Source: an uncultured Leptotrichia sp. (GTDB lineage Bacteria > Fusobacteriota > Fusobacteriia > Fusobacteriales > Leptotrichiaceae). From it: a stretch of 17,189 nucleotides of DNA. The stretch is from assembly GCA_937925095.1 (NCBI GenBank), contig CALEXX010000033.1:1-17189 (forward strand). The letters run 5' to 3'. Within the stretch, counting starts at the first letter, position 1, and each line of letters starts with the position of its first letter. A model generated the notes under the pieces. It was not told where the DNA came from. It was given only the letters and a program-made list of their open reading frames with translations, and ran no database searches. Of this stretch, positions 15,776 through 17,189 are shown piece by piece. The translations under genes and the position numbers were made by a program.

Positions 15776-17189
15776 TACTTATCACTCCCTTCTGTCTGGG
15801 ATTCATAAACTTCACGGTATACCTTGCTTGTTTTAAGCAATTCATCGTGTGTTCCTGCCGCTGTGATAATTCCATCTTCCAAAACTAATATTTTATCAGA
15901 ATCTTTTATTGATGATACTCTTTGACCAATAATAATTTTTGTAATGTGTGGCAATTCATTTTTGAAGGCTTCCCTTATTAATTTATCCGTCTTTGTGTCA
16001 ACTGCACTTGTAGAATCATCTAAAATCAATATTTTCGGAGATTTCAGCAAGGCTCTGGCTATACACAGCCTTTGTCTTTGCCCTCCAGACACATTCGCTC
16101 CGCCACGTTCAATACGAGTATCATATTTTTTAGGAAATTTCTGAATAAACTCATCAGCTTGTGCCAATTTGCAGGCATGTTCCATTTCCTCATCAGTTGC
16201 ATTTTCATTTCCCCAACGTAAATTATCCTTTATAGTTCCTGAAAACAGCACATTTTTTTGAAGAACCATCGCCACATTATCCCGAAGCGTCTTTATATCA
16301 TAATCCTTTACGTTCACTCCGCCAACTAAAAGTTCCCCATCTAGAACATCATACAATCTTGGAATCAACTGAACAAGAGCCGATTTCGCACTTCCAGTTC
16401 CCCCAATAATTCCAATAGTTTCTCCAGACTTTATTTCCAGATTGATTTTTGTCAAATTCAGCACATCAGGATTGTTGCTGTAACTGAAATCTACATTTTT
16501 AAACACGATTGAACCATCTTTTACCTCTGTTATCCCATTTTCAGGATTTTTAATGCTTGGCTCCTCATCTAGCACCATAACAATTCTATCTCCAGACGCT
16601 CTTGAAAACACAATATTTACAAGCATCATTGCAAGCATAAGAAGGCTCATAAGAATATTAGTTGTATAAGCAAAAAGACTTGTAAGCTGCCCAGTCGTCA
16701 GCTCATTTACAACAATCATCTTTGCTCCAAACCATGAAAGCAGTAAAATACATCCAAATACCGTTATCTGCATTACAGGAGACACAAATATTATAATTTT
16801 TTCCCCTTTTAAAAGCATATTTTTCAAACTTTCAGTAGCCTTCTTAAATTTATTAGTTTCATATTTCTCACGGATATACGCTTTTACAACCCGAATACCG
16901 TTTATATTCTCCTGAAGGCTAGAATTTATATCATCATATTTTCTAATTGCAGCTGTAAAAATTGGATGCACCTTAAAAATAATGAAGGCTAGAAAACTTC
17001 CTAAAAATAAAACTGCAACAATAAATATCATCGACAATTTTGGACTTATCATAAATGACATAAATATCGCAACACACATCATAAGTGGAGCCCTTACAAA
17101 TCCTCTGATTAACATCTGAAATGAATTCTGAATGTTATTAACATCTGTTGTAAATCTTGTAATAAGTCCAGCTGTAGAAAATTTATCAA
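15775..17189 (-). CDS. Heterodimeric ABC exporter subunit with degenerate ATP site (5' end outside window)
   Basis: The open frame continues to the right edge. Codons beyond the first visible ATG (17115) read TAGLITRFTTDVNNIQNSFQ, a normal intracellular-loop stretch, so the gene begins outside and about 130 residues are missing. The visible part covers the later membrane helices and the nucleotide-binding domain. Counting from the ATG at 17115, it shows Walker A GGTGSAKS (238-245), signature VSGGQ (342-346), Walker B ILILDD with Asp in place of the catalytic Glu (D367), and Gln in place of the switch His (Q398). This is the non-hydrolysing site of TM287, LmrC or BmrC-type subunits. Paired with the downstream subunit it gives one active and one degenerate ATP site. 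Confidence 0.9.
   Translation of the reverse strand, partial: DKFSTAGLITRFTTDVNNIQNSFQMLIRGFVRAPLMMCVAIFMSFMISPKLSMIFIVAVLFLGSFLAFIIFKVHPIFTAAIRKYDDINSSLQENINGIRVVKAYIREKYETNKFKKATESLKNMLLKGEKIIIFVSPVMQITVFGCILLLSWFGAKMIVVNELTTGQLTSLFAYTTNILMSLLMLAMMLVNIVFSRASGDRIVMVLDEEPSIKNPENGITEVKDGSIVFKNVDFSYSNNPDVLNLTKINLEIKSGETIGIIGGTGSAKSALVQLIPRLYDVLDGELLVGGVNVKDYDIKTLRDNVAMVLQKNVLFSGTIKDNLRWGNENATDEEMEHACKLAQADEFIQKFPKKYDTRIERGGANVSGGQRQRLCIARALLKSPKILILDDSTSAVDTKTDKLIREAFKNELPHITKIIIGQRVSSIKDSDKILVLEDGIITAAGTHDELLKTSKVYREVYESQTEGSDK

Noticed and set aside
16370..16390. AAGAGCC resembling the ISL3-like end
   Set aside because: It is a short match inside an intact ABC transporter gene, with no similarity beyond seven bases.
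1..17189. CRISPR array, tRNA or rRNA genes
   Set aside because: No regularly spaced direct repeats, cloverleaf or ribosomal RNA signature was seen on either strand.

Overview
The window is very AT-rich, and its codon use and gene content fit a Fusobacteriota genome, most likely Leptotrichia or a close relative. This is inferred from composition, from poly(A)-rich coding, and from the tmk-hisS-aspS block next to toxin/immunity debris; it was not tested by a search. A housekeeping core (4303-10620) sits between two accessory regions, and a convergent ABC exporter operon runs off the right edge.

Left accessory region (1-4054). Bases 71-95 look like the terminal inverted repeat of an ISL3-family insertion sequence whose body would lie outside the window, with a long hairpin beside it (6-71). 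Next comes one large minus-strand gene (105-3752). It encodes a STAND-type NTPase of about 1215 residues with an N-terminal Cap4/DUF4297-like nuclease-type domain, a P-loop core with an LEDPFG Walker B, and a long helical C-terminal half. This is the layout of an anti-phage effector-sensor protein. Upstream of it (3827-4054) is a decayed fragment of ribonuclease HII.

Housekeeping core (4303-10620, plus strand). A two-helix membrane protein gene, broken twice in A-runs, is followed by thymidylate kinase, histidyl-tRNA synthetase, aspartyl-tRNA synthetase, a small zinc-ribbon protein, and a PTS EIIBC-like permease whose EIIB domain lacks the phosphorylated cysteine. A strong terminator closes the block.

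Right accessory region (10621-13510). A second copy of the ISL3-like end (10626-10650) marks the border. It abuts the headless tail of a gene. After that come fragments of a large beta-helix adhesin or haemagglutinin and of toxin C-termini, alternating with three intact small genes that look like immunity genes. A 46-bp palindromic element with TG...CA ends sits inside one toxin fragment. The region ends with an intact yoeB toxin preceded only by scraps of its yefM antitoxin. It reads as a degraded contact-dependent-inhibition or polymorphic-toxin cassette array.

Right edge (13777-17189). A bidirectional terminator separates yoeB from a convergent two-gene operon for a heterodimeric ABC exporter. 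One subunit carries the degenerate ATP site and is cut by the window edge. The other carries the catalytic Walker B glutamate and a divergent signature motif.

I saw no tRNA, rRNA or CRISPR array.
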